Shown here: one piece after another, positions 32,215 through 44,264 of the stretch
Layout of the letters: each line of letters opens with the position of its first letter
Position numbering within the stretch: the first letter of the stretch is position 1
NCBI GenBank assembly: GCA_036924085.1
Contig: JAVGWX010000005.1
Location: forward strand, 38,951,483 to 39,015,482
Origin: Ariolimax columbianus
Lineage: Eukaryota > Mollusca > Gastropoda > Stylommatophora > Arionidae
Length of the DNA: 64,000 bases
Reading direction: 5' to 3'
Notes under the pieces: model-generated
Seen by the model: only the letters and a program-made list of their open reading frames with translations
Told to the model about the DNA's origin: nothing
Databases searched by the model: none
Program-made: the position numbers and the translations under genes

Positions 32215-32985
32215 ATGAACAAGACATAAAAAAAACATACATAAGCCAATCTCTAAACGGGAGTATGGTTCTCCGCTTAGTCTGGTCTGTCTCTATGTGG
32301 CCCGTCGCTTTGACTGAATCTATCAGGAGAGCACGGGATCCGCCGAAATAGCTTACAAGACCGCCTAACCTGTACCACCAGCTCAAGGTAGTATTTACGG
32401 GATAAACAATACATAGTACAGTTCTGGTGTTCTTCTTGGATTGTGTATGCCCTTTTGATGAACAAAAAATAAACCATTTCTGTTCGCAGCATTCAAAGTA
32501 TATTAATGTGCCCGTGCCTCGGCGCGAGTAATCACGTGTGAGGTGTCTAGACGATATAAATAGCCCATTGTCACAATGGGACACAATCATGCAACATTAT
32601 CTAACGTAAACATATGCAGGTGTTGCCATTTACCATTGCATTACAATAGCAATTGTTCAAATTATAGTATTTCATTAAATGCATAGCAAAGTCAAATCAA
32701 ACATTGTGGCTCATGCGTTGGTAGGGACATTAGAATCAACATGTATATTTTCATGAAGTTACATTTTGAAATCAATCAATGGCGGCCTGTTAGATGAAGA
32801 CAGCAATAGATGAAGCAGCAATCCACAGGATTCAAAGTTACGAGGGGTACGGCACATGAGAGGACGGAGCAGGAGAGTGTACAACCAGCGAGCTACAGGG
32901 ACCATCAGCATCCATACCCTACGCCATTTTCCGAGAGAGACTGAGCACCTATGGGTATACTGGGGGTACAGTGACGTCGATTCTT
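32215..32985. other. No recognisable gene
   Basis: No coding family recognised on either strand. A 149-residue open frame at 32141-32590 (minus) starts in unique sequence and overlaps the Repeat-P end; I see no domain or motif in it. Confidence 0.5.
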
Positions 32986-32987
32986 AA

Positions 32988-33050
32988 AAAGAAAAACAGA
33001 AACAGAAACAGAAACAAAAACAGAAACAGAAACAGAAACAGAAACAGATG
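32988..33050. repeat. (GAAACA)n hexanucleotide microsatellite
   Basis: About nine GAAACA units with one GAAACAAAAACA variant. Confidence 0.97.
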
Positions 33051-34405
33051 TATATTTTGATTAGAAGCATTAGATTGTATGTGTAACATTCATTTAACTA
33101 ATACATAGTCGCTGGTGGTATTTGGTGAAGAACGCACAGAAACACTTCAACTTGACATGCATATTGTACACGACGAATGAAGATAGTCGTGCTTGGAGTT
33201 AGCGACTCAATTGTTTAAGAATTGGCTACTGCAGTATCGGGCGCAGCTGCATTGTAACGCGCTTTATGTAAGTAAATAAGTTGTATTGATGGACATGTGC
33301 TGTTTACGAAGAGGTACGAAAGTGAGAATACGCAGTAGTGAAAGACAGTTATAAATTTAGAACACTAACAGTCTAGAAACATCGCTTCGACGATACCCGT
33401 ATTTGTCGCTAGGGATAACTTTGGCAGGAACGCATTGTACGTTGCTTAATCTGTTCTGAGGTTGCGTGGATAGCTTCCCCCATTAGTGTCGTGTCTGGGT
33501 CATGTAGATTAGTTTGACCCTTCCACGGAGTATACCAGATGGTGAAACGAGATCCACGATTTTCTCAAACTAAATAATGAGCACTCATGTCCAATGCATT
33601 ATTATTACGCTGTGTAATGATCGTGGTGATGATGAGTGACAGAGCCGTGGAAGCACTTGTCTCTTGCAGGAATGGGAACTGTTAAAGATCAGGATTGGGA
33701 CATTGTCCAGTCAAACCAGCCATTTAATTGGTACCTTATAGTTAGGGGAGTCTAGATGGCGATTTATGCACTGTGTCGTTAACCCAAACAAAGCAATGGG
33801 TGCTGTCTAAAATGAAGTTCTAAGGTTGTATCCTGCCATCAGTGTCAGATATGAAATTCACCTTGACCTTCCATATGATAAACTGAAACACGTGAGCTGC
33901 ACTTAAGTGTGTCCTGTTAGCTTTCGGTGACACGCACGCTCCAATAACAATGCCTATTGCATCGTAATAATTATCTGATGATATGTCTTTAATGTGTCAA
34001 TGTGACTTTAGGTAAAGAGTTTGCGTGATGTTTGGTATTTTTTGGGTCTTTGATTAATTGATTGACATGGCGTTTCTTTGCTTATTTGTTCCAAATGACT
34101 GTTTTGTGTAATGATGTTGTGTACGGAGACAGTGTGTTGGAAGGCATTGGATATCAATAGAAATAAAGTTCACCGTTAATGCATGATGTACATACAAAGG
34201 TAGAAAAACTGTTCAACAACTACATTTCCAGAAATGGACAGATCTTGTTTTACTGTGTTATATATAAAATTTGTGTAAATGCATACATGAACATAAGGAC
34301 AACTTACGAGACAAACAAAATCAAATGTAGCTGGCACTCTTGGTTGAGCATAGATCAAGAGGAGGAGATGTACAATTCAACAAATGACGATATTGTCTTC
34401 TTTCT
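33051..34405. other. No recognisable gene; left flank of the giant array
   Basis: Apparently single-copy sequence with no family match. A 217-residue open frame beginning at 34179 owes most of its length to the array; only about the first 80 residues are unique and show nothing recognisable. Confidence 0.55.
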
Positions 34406-35211
34406 CGACACCCGTCCTGGAATGTGTCTACGTGGATGTCTGAGATCATGTAGGGTTCTGTATCCCCGTGAATATCTGAGATCATGTAGGGTTCTGTGTC
34501 CCCGTGGATGTTTGACATCACGTAGGGTTCTGTGTCCTCCTCGATGTCTGAGATCATGTAGGGTTCTGTGTCTCCGTGCATGTCTGAGATCATGTAGGGT
34601 TCTGTGTCCCCGTGGATGTCTGAGATCATGTAGGGTACTGTGTCCCCGTGGATGTCTGAGATCATGTAGGGTTCTGTGTCTCCGTGGATGTCTGAGATCA
34701 TGTAGGGTTCTGTGTCTCCGTGGATGTCTGAAATCATGTAGGGTTCTGTGTCTCCGTGGATGTCTGAGATCATGTAGGGTTATGTGTCCCCGTGGATGTC
34801 TGAGATCATGTAGGGTTCTGTGTCCGCGTTGATGTATGCGATAGTGTAGGATTCTGTGCCCCCAAAGATTTATTAGATAATGTAGGGTTATGTGTCCCCA
34901 TGGATGTCTGAGATCATGTAGGGTTCTGTATCCCCGTAGATGTCTGAGTTCAAGTAGGGTTCTGTGTCTCCGTGGATGTCTGAGATCATGTAGGGTTCTG
35001 TGTCTCCGTGGATGTCTGATATCATGTAGGGTTCTGTGTCCTCCTGGATGTCTGAGATCATGTAGGGTTCTGTGTCCCCGTTGATGTCTGAGATCATGTA
35101 GGGTTCTGTGTCACCGTGGATGTCTGAGATCATATAGTGTTCTGAATCTCCGTGGATGTCTGAGATAATATAGGTTTATGTGTCTTCGTGGATGTCTGAG
35201 ATAATATAGAG

Positions 35212-38200
35212 TTCTGTGTCTCCGTGGATGTCTGAGATCATGCAGGGTTCTGTGTACTCCTGGATGTCTGAGATCATGTAGGGTTCTGTGTCCCCGTGGA
35301 TGTCTGAGATCATGTAGGGTTCTGTTTTCCAGTGGATGACTCAAATCATTTAGGTCTCTGTGTCCTCGTGGATGTCTAAGATCATGTAGGGTTCTGTGTT
35401 CCTGTCAATGTCTGAGATCATATAGGATTCTGTGTTTCCGTGGATGTCAGAGATCATGAAGGTTTCTATGTTCCTGTTGGTGTCTGAGATCATGTATGCT
35501 TAAGTGTCTAGGTGGATGTCTGAGATCATGTAGGGTTCTGTGTCTCCGTAGAAGTTTGAGATCATGTAGGGTTATGTGTCCCCGTGGATGTCTGAGATCA
35601 TATAGGCTTCTGTCTCCCTGTGGATGTCTGAGATTATGTACGGTTCTGTGTCTCCGTGGATGTCTGAGATCATGTATAGTTTTGTGTCTTCGTAAATGGC
35701 CTATATCATGTAGGCTTATGTGTCACCGTGGATGTCTGAGATCATGTAGTATTATGTGTCCTCGTGGATGTATGAGATAATATAGGGTTATGTGTCCTCG
35801 TGGATGTATGAGATAACATAGAGTTCTGTGTCTCATTGGATATCTGAGATCATGTAGTGTTCTGAGTCTCCGTGTATGTATAAGATAATATAGGTTTATG
35901 TGTCCTCGTGGATGTCTGAGATAATATAGAGTTCTGGGTCTCCGTGGATGTATGAGAACATATAGGGTTTTGTGTCTCCGTGGATGTCTGAGATCATGTA
36001 GGGCTCTGTATCTCCGTGAATGTCTGAGATCATGTAGGCTTATGTGTCCCCGTGGATTTCTGAGATCATGTAGGGTTCTGTGTCCCCGTGGATGTATGAG
36101 ATCATGTAGGGTTCTGTGTCCCCGTGGATGTCTGAGATCATGTAGGGTTCTGTGTCCTCCTGGATGTCTGAGATCATGTAGGGTTCTGTGTCCCTGTGTA
36201 TGTCTAAGATCATGAAGGGTTCTGTGTCCCCGTGGATGTCTGAGATCATGCAGGGTTTTGTGTCTCCGTGGATGTCTGAGATCATGTAGGGTTCTGTGTC
36301 CCCGTGGTTTTCTGAGATCATGCAGGGTTCTGTGCCCCCGGGGATGTCTTAGATCATGTAGGTTTCTGTGTCTCCGTGGATGTCTGAGATCATGTAGGGT
36401 TCTGTGTTTCTTGGATGTCTGAGATCATGAAGGGTTCTGTGTCCCCGTAGATGTCTGAGATCATATAGGGTTCTGACTCTCCATGTATGTCTGAGATCAT
36501 GTAGGGTTATGTGTCCCTGTGGATGTCTGGGATTATGTAGGGATCTGTGTCCCGTGGATGTCTGAGATCATGTAGGGTTCTGTGTCCCCGTGGATGTCTG
36601 AGATCATGTAGGGTTCTGTGTCCCCGTGGATGTCTGAGATTATGAAGGGTTATGTGTCCTCGTGGATGTCTGAGATCATGTATGGTTCTGTGTCTCCGTG
36701 GATGTCCAAGATTGTGTAGGGTTCTGTGTCCATGTTGATGTCTGAGATCATATAGGGTTCTGTTTCTCCGTGAATGTCTGAGATAATGTATTTGTATGTG
36801 TCCCCGTGGATGTCTGAGATTTGTAAGGGTTTTGTGTCCCCGTGGATGTCTGAGATCATGTAGAGTTCTGTATCCTCGTGAATATCTGAGATCATGTAGG
36901 GTTCTGTGTCCCCGTGGATGTTTGACATCACGTAGGGTTCTGTGTCCTCCTGGATGTCTGAGATCATGTAGGGTTCTGTGTCCCTGTGCATGTCTGAGAT
37001 CATGTAGGGTTCTGTGTCTCCGTGGATGTCAGAGATTATGTAGGGTTCTGTGTCCCCGTTGATGTCTGAGATTATGTACGGTTCTGTGTCTCCGTGGATG
37101 TCTGAGATCATGTATAGTTTTGTGTCTTCGTAAATGTCCTATATCATGTAGGCTTATGTGTCACCGTGGATGTCTGAGATCATGTAGAGTTCTGTGTCCT
37201 CGTGGATATCTGAGATCATATAGGGTTCTGTGTCCCCGTGGATGTCTGAGATCATGTAGGGTTCTGTCTCCCTGTGGATGTGTGAGATCATGTAGGGTTA
37301 TGTGTCCCCGTGGATATTTGAGATCATGTAGGGTTCTTTGTCCCCGTGTATGTCTTAGATTATGTAGGGTTCTGTGTCTTCGTCAATATCTGAAAGCATG
37401 TACACTTATGTGTCCCCGTGGATGTCTGAGTTCATGTAGGGTTCTGTGTCCCCGTTGATTTCTGAGATCATGTAGGGTTCTGTGTCTCCGTGGATGTCTG
37501 AGATCATGTAGGGTTCTGTGTCCTCCTGGATGTCTGAGATCATGTAGGGTTCTGTGTCCTCCTGGATGTCTGAGATCATGTAGGGTTATGTGTCCCCGTG
37601 GATGTCTAAGATCATGTAGGGTTCTGTGTCTCCGTGGATGTCTGAGATCATGTAGGGTTCTGTGCCCCCGTGGATGTCTGAGATTATGTACGGTTCTGTG
37701 TCTCCGTGGATGTCTGAGATCATGCAGGGTTCTGTGTACTCCTGGATGTCTGAGATCATGTAGGGTTCTGTGTCCCCGTGGATGTCTGAGATCATGTAGG
37801 GTTCTGTTTTCCAGTGGATGACTCAAATCATTTAGGTCTCTGTGTCCTCGTGGATGTCTAAGATCATGTAGGGTTCTGTGTTCCTGTCAATGTCTGAGAT
37901 CATATAGGATTCTGTGTTTCCGTGGATGTCAGAGATCATGAAGGTTTCTATGTTCCTGTTGGTGTCTGAGATCATGTATGCTTAAGTGTCTAGGTGGATG
38001 TCTGAGATCATGTAGGGTTCTGTGTCTCCGTAGAAGTTTGAGATCATGTAGGGTTATGTGTCCCCGTGGATGTCTGAGATCATATAGGCTTCTGTCTCCC
38101 TGTGGATGTCTGAGATTATGTACGGTTCTGTGTCTCCGTGGATGTCTGAGATCATGTATAGTTTTGTGTCTTCGTAAATGGCCTATATCATGTAGGCTTA

Positions 38201-40198
38201 TGTGTCACCGTGGATGTCTGAGATCATGTAGTATTATGTGTCCTCGTGGATGTATGAGATAATATAGGGTTATGTGTCCTCGTGGATGTATGAGATAACA
38301 TAGAGTTCTGTGTCTCATTGGATATCTGAGATCATGTAGTGTTCTGAGTCTCCGTGTATGTATAAGATAATATAGGTTTATGTGTCCTCGTGGATGTCTG
38401 AGATAATATAGAGTTCTGGGTCTCCGTGGATGTATGAGAACATATAGGGTTTTGTGTCTCCGTGGATGTCTGAGATCATGTAGGGCTCTGTATCTCCGTG
38501 AATGTCTGAGATCATGTAGGCTTATGTGTCCCCGTGGATTTCTGAGATCATGTAGGGTTCTGTGTCCCCGTGGATGTATGAGATCATGTAGGGTTCTGTG
38601 TCCCCGTGGATGTCTGAGATCATGTAGGGTTCTGTGTCCTCCTGGATGTCTGAGATCATGTAGGGTTCTGTGTCCCTGTGTATGTCTAAGATCATGAAGG
38701 GTTCTGTGTCCCCGTGGATGTCTGAGATCATGCAGGGTTTTGTGTCTCCGTGGATGTCTGAGATCATGTAGGGTTCTGTGTCCCCGTGGTTTTCTGAGAT
38801 CATGCAGGGTTCTGTGCCCCCGGGGATGTCTTAGATCATGTAGGTTTCTGTGTCTCCGTGGATGTCTGAGATCATGTAGGGTTCTGTGTTTCTTGGATGT
38901 CTGAGATCATGAAGGGTTCTGTGTCCCCGTAGATGTCTGAGATCATATAGGGTTCTGACTCTCCATGTATGTCTGAGATCATGTAGGGTTATGTGTCCCT
39001 GTGGATGTCTGGGATTATGTAGGGATCTGTGTCCCGTGGATGTCTGAGATCATGTAGGGTTCTGTGTCCCCGTGGATGTCTGAGATCATGTAGGGTTCTG
39101 TGTCCCCGTGGATGTCTGAGATTATGAAGGGTTATGTGTCCTCGTGGATGTCTGAGATCATGTATGGTTCTGTGTCTCCGTGGATGTCCAAGATTGTGTA
39201 GGGTTCTGTGTCCATGTTGATGTCTGAGATCATATAGGGTTCTGTTTCTCCGTGAATGTCTGAGATAATGTATTTGTATGTGTCCCCGTGGATGTCTGAG
39301 ATTTGTAAGGGTTTTGTGTCCCCGTGGATGTCTGAGATCATGTAGAGTTCTGTATCCTCGTGAATATCTGAGATCATGTAGGGTTCTGTGTCCCCGTGGA
39401 TGTTTGACATCACGTAGGGTTCTGTGTCCTCCTGGATGTCTGAGATCATGTAGGGTTCTGTGTCCCTGTGCATGTCTGAGATCATGTAGGGTTCTGTGTC
39501 TCCGTGGATGTCAGAGATTATGTAGGGTTCTGTGTCCCCGTTGATGTCTGAGATTATGTACGGTTCTGTGTCTCCGTGGATGTCTGAGATCATGTATAGT
39601 TTTGTGTCTTCGTAAATGTCCTATATCATGTAGGCTTATGTGTCACCGTGGATGTCTGAGATCATGTAGAGTTCTGTGTCCTCGTGGATATCTGAGATCA
39701 TATAGGGTTCTGTGTCCCCGTGGATGTCTGAGATCATGTAGGGTTCTGTCTCCCTGTGGATGTGTGAGATCATGTAGGGTTATGTGTCCCCGTGGATATT
39801 TGAGATCATGTAGGGTTCTTTGTCCCCGTGTATGTCTTAGATTATGTAGGGTTCTGTGTCTTCGTCAATATCTGAAAGCATGTACACTTATGTGTCCCCG
39901 TGGATGTCTGAGTTCATGTAGGGTTCTGTGTCCCCGTTGATTTCTGAGATCATGTAGGGTTCTGTGTCTCCGTGGATGTCTGAGATCATGTAGGGTTCTG
40001 TGTCCTCCTGGATGTCTGAGATCATGTAGGGTTCTGTGTCCTCCTGGATGTCTGAGATCATGTAGGGTTATGTGTCCCCGTGGATGTCTAAGATCATGTA
40101 GGGTTCTGTGTCTCCGTGGATGTCTGAGATCATGTAGGGTTCTGTGCCCCCGTGGATGTCTGAGATTATGTACGGTTCTGTGTCTCCGTGGATGTCTG
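35212..40198. repeat. 2,482-bp tandem duplication within the 36-bp array
   Basis: Copy 1 runs from about 35212 to 37693 and copy 2 from about 37694 to 40198; the extra bases at the end belong to the next partial match. Rare landmark variants recur exactly 2,482 bp apart: TTTTCCAGTGGATGACTC at 35,324 and 37,806, AAGTGTCTAGGTGG at 35,502 and 37,984, GTGTTTCTTGGATG at 36,406 and 38,888, and GATTTGTAAGGG at 36,817 and 39,299. All open frames in the two copies are identical in length and translation. I noticed no difference by eye. Confidence 0.93.
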
Positions 40199-43100
40199 AG
40201 ATCATGTATAGTTTTGTGTCTTCGTAAATGTCCTATATCATGTAGGCTTGTGTGTCACCGTGGATGTCTGAGATCATGTAGGGTGCTGTGTCTCCGTGGA
40301 TGTCTGAGATCATGTAGGGTTATGTGTTCCGGTGGATGTCTGAGATCATGTAGTATTATGTGTCCTCGTGGATGTCTGAGATAACATAGAGTTCTGTGTC
40401 TCCTTGGATATCTGGGATCATGTAGTGTTCTGAGTCTCCTGTGGATGTCTGAGATAATATAGAGTTCTGGGTCTCCGTGGATGTCTGAGAACATATAGGG
40501 TTCTGTGTACTCCTGGATGTCTGAGATTATGTAGGGTTCTGTGTCCTCGTGGATGTCTGAGATCATGTAGGGTTATGTGTCTCCATGGATGTCTGAGATC
40601 ATGTAGGGCTCTGTGTCTCCGTGAATGTCTGAGATCATGTAGGCTTATGTGTCCCCGTGGATTTCTGAGATCATGTAGGGTTCTGTGTCCCCGTGGATGT
40701 CTGAGATGATGTAGAGCTCTGTGTCCTCCTGGATGTCTGAGATCATGTAGGGTTCTGTGTCCTTGTGTATGTCTGAGATAATGAAGGGTTCTGTGTCCCG
40801 TGGATGTCTGAAATCATGCAGGGTTCTCTGTCTCCGTTGATGTCTGAGATCATGTAGGGTTCTGTGTACCCGTGGATGTCTGAGATCATGCAAGTTTCTG
40901 TGTCCCCGTGGATGTCTTAGATCATGTAGGTTTCTGTGTCTCCGTGGATGTCTGAGATCATGTAGGGTTATGTGTTTTTTGGATGTCTGAGATCATGAAG
41001 GGTTCTGTGTCCCCGTGGATTTCTGAGATCATGTAGGGTTCTGTGTCCCCGTGGATGTCTGAGATCATGTAGAGCTATGTGTCCTCCTGGATGTCTGAGA
41101 TCGTGTAGGGTTCTGTGTCCTTGTGTATGTCTGAGATAATGAAGGGTTCTGTGTCCCCGTGGATGTCTGAGATCATGCAGGGTTCTGTGTCTCCGTTAAT
41201 GTCTGAGATCATGTAGGGTTCTGTGTACCCGTGGATGTCTGAGATCATGCAAGTTTCTGTGTCCCCGTGGATGTCTTAGATCATGTAGGTTTCTGTGTCT
41301 CCGTGGATGTCTGAGATCATGTAGGGTTATGTGTTTTTTGGATGTCTGAGATCATGAAGGGTTCTGTGTCCCCGTGGATATCTGACATTATTTACGATTC
41401 TGTGTCTCCGTTGATGTCTGAGATCATGTAGAGTTTTGTGTCTTCGTGAATGTCTGAGATCATGTAGGCTTATGTGTCAGTGTGGATGTCTGAGATCATG
41501 TGGAGTTCTGTGTCTGCGTGGATGTCTGAGAACATGTAGGGTTCTGTGTCCTCGTGGATGTCTGAGATCATGTAGGGTTATGTGTCCCAGTGGATGTCTG
41601 AGATCATGTAGGGTTCTCTGTCATTCTGCTTGTCTGAGTTCATGTAGGGTTCTGTGTCCCCATTGATTTCTGAGATCATGTAGGGTTCTGTAACTCCGTG
41701 GATGTCTGAGATCATGTAGGGTTCTGTGTCCTCCTGGATGTCTGAGAACATGTAGGGTTCTGTGTCTCCGTGGATGTCTGAGATCATGTAGGGTTATGTG
41801 TCTTCGTGGATGTCTGAGATTATGTACGGTTCTGTGTCTCCGTGGATGTCTGAGATCATGTACAGTTTTGTGTCTTCGTAAATGTCCTATATCATGTAGG
41901 CTTATGTGTCAGCGTGGATGTCTGAGATCATGTAGGGTGCTGTGTCTCCGTGGATGTCTGAGATCATGTAGGGTTATGTGTTACCGTGGATGTATGAGAT
42001 AATATAGAGGTCTGGGTCTCCGTGGATGTCTGAGAACTTATAGGGTTCTGTGTACTCCTGGTTGTATGAGATTATGTAGGGTTCTGTGTCCTCGTGGATG
42101 TCTGAGATCATGTAGGGTTATTTGTCTCCGTGGATGTCTGAGATCATGTAGGGCTCTGTGTCTCCGTGAATGTCTGAGATCATGTAGGCTTATGTGTCCC
42201 CGTGGATTTCTGAGATCATGTAGGGTTCTGTGTCCCCGTGGATGTCTGAGATCATGTAGAGCTCTGTGTCCTCCTGGATGTCTGAGATCGTGTAGGGTTC
42301 TGTGTTGTGTCCCTGTGTATGTCTGATATAATGAAGGGTTCTGTGTCCCCGTGGATGTCTGAGATCATGCAGAGTTCTGTGTCTCCGTTGATGTCTGAGA
42401 TCATGTATGGTTCTGTGTCCCCGTGGATGTCTGAGATCATGCAGGGTTCTGTGTCTCCGTGGATGTCTTAGATCATGTAGGTTTCTGTGTCTCCGTGGAT
42501 GTCTGAGATCATGTAGGGTTATGTGTTTCTTGGATGTCTGAGATCATGAAGGGTTCTGTGTCCCCGTGGATATCTGACATTATTTACGATTCTGTGTCTC
42601 CGTGTATGTCTGAGATCATGTAGAGTTTTGTGTCTTCGTGAATGTCTGAGATCATGTAGGCTTATGTATCAGTGTGGATGTCTGAGATCATGTGGAGTTC
42701 TGTGTCTCCGTGGATGTCTGAGATCATGTATGGTTCTGTGTCCTCGTGGATGTTTGAGATCATGTAGGGTTCTGTGTCCTCCTGGATGTCTGAGATCATG
42801 TAGGGTTCTGTGTCCCCGTGGATGTCTGAGATCAGTGATGGTTCTGTGTCTCCGTGGATTTCTGAGATCATGTAGGGCTCTGTTTGTCCGTGAATGTCTG
42901 AGATAATGTAGGGTTCTGTGTCCCCGAGGATGTCTGAGATTATGTACGGTTCTGTGTCTCCGTGGATGTATGAGATCATGTATAGTTTTGTGTCTCCGTG
43001 GATGTCTGAGATCATGTATAGTTTTGTGTCTTCGTAAATGTCCTATATCATGTAGGCTTATGTGTCACCGTGGATGTCTGAGATCATGTAGGGTGCTGTG

Positions 43101-44264
43101 TCTCCGTGGATGTCTGAGATCATGTAGGTTTATGTGTTACCGTGGATGTATGAGATAATATAGAGGTCTGGGTCTCCGTGGATGTCTGAGAACATATAGG
43201 GTTCTGTGTACTCCTGGATGTCTGAGATTATGTAGGGTTCTGTGTCCTCGTGGATGTCTGAGATCATGTAGGGTTATTTGTCTCCGTGGATGTCTGAGAT
43301 CATGTAGGCTTATGTGTCCCCGTGGATTTCTGAGATCATGTAGGGTTCTGTGTCCCCGTGGATGTCTGAGATCATGTAGAGCTCTGTGTCCTCCTGGATG
43401 TCTGAGATCGTGTAGGGTTCTGTGTCCCTGTGTATGTCTGAGATAATGAAGGGTTCTGTGTCCCCGTGGATGTCTGAGATCATGCAGGGTTCTGTGTCTC
43501 CGTTGATGTCTTAGATCATGTAGGTTTCTGTGTCTCCATGGATGTCTGAGATCATGTAGGGTTATGTGTTTCTTGGATGTCTGAGATCATGAAGGGTTCT
43601 GTGTCCCCGTTGATATCTGACATTATTTACGATTCTGTGTCTCCGTGTATGTCTGAGATCATGTAGAGTTTTGTGTCTTCGTGAATGTCTGAGATCATGT
43701 AGGCTTATGTGTCAGTGTGGATGTCTGAGATGATGGGGAGTTCTGTGTCCCCGTGGATGTCTGAGATCATGTAGGGTTATGTGTCCTCGTGGATGTCTGA
43801 GAGCATGTAGGGTTCTGTATCCTCGTGGATGTCTTAGATAATATAGAGTTCTGTGTCTCCGTAGATGTCTGAGATCATATAGGGTTCTGACTCTCCATGA
43901 ATGTCTGAGATCAAGTAGTGTTCTGTGTCTCCGTGGATGTCTGAGATCATGTAGGCTTCTGTGTCCTCGTGGATGTCTTAGATCATGTAGGGTTATTTCT
44001 CTCTGTGGATGTCTGAGATCATGTAGGGTTATGTGTCCATGTGGATGTCTGAGATTATGTAGGGTTCTGTGTCTCCGTCAATGTCTGAGAGCATGTACAC
44101 TTATGTGTCTCCGTGGATGTCTGAGATCATGTAGGGTTCTGTGTCCTTCTGCATGTCTGAGATCATGTAGGGTTCTGTGTCCCCGTTGATTTCTGAGATC
44201 ATATAGGGTTCTGTGTCCCCGTGGATGTCTGAGATCATTTAGGGTTCTGTGACTCCGTGGATGT

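Noticed and set aside
32141..32590. 149-codon minus-strand open frame as a gene
   Set aside because: No motif, no homologous copy in the window, and it overlaps the Repeat-P terminus.
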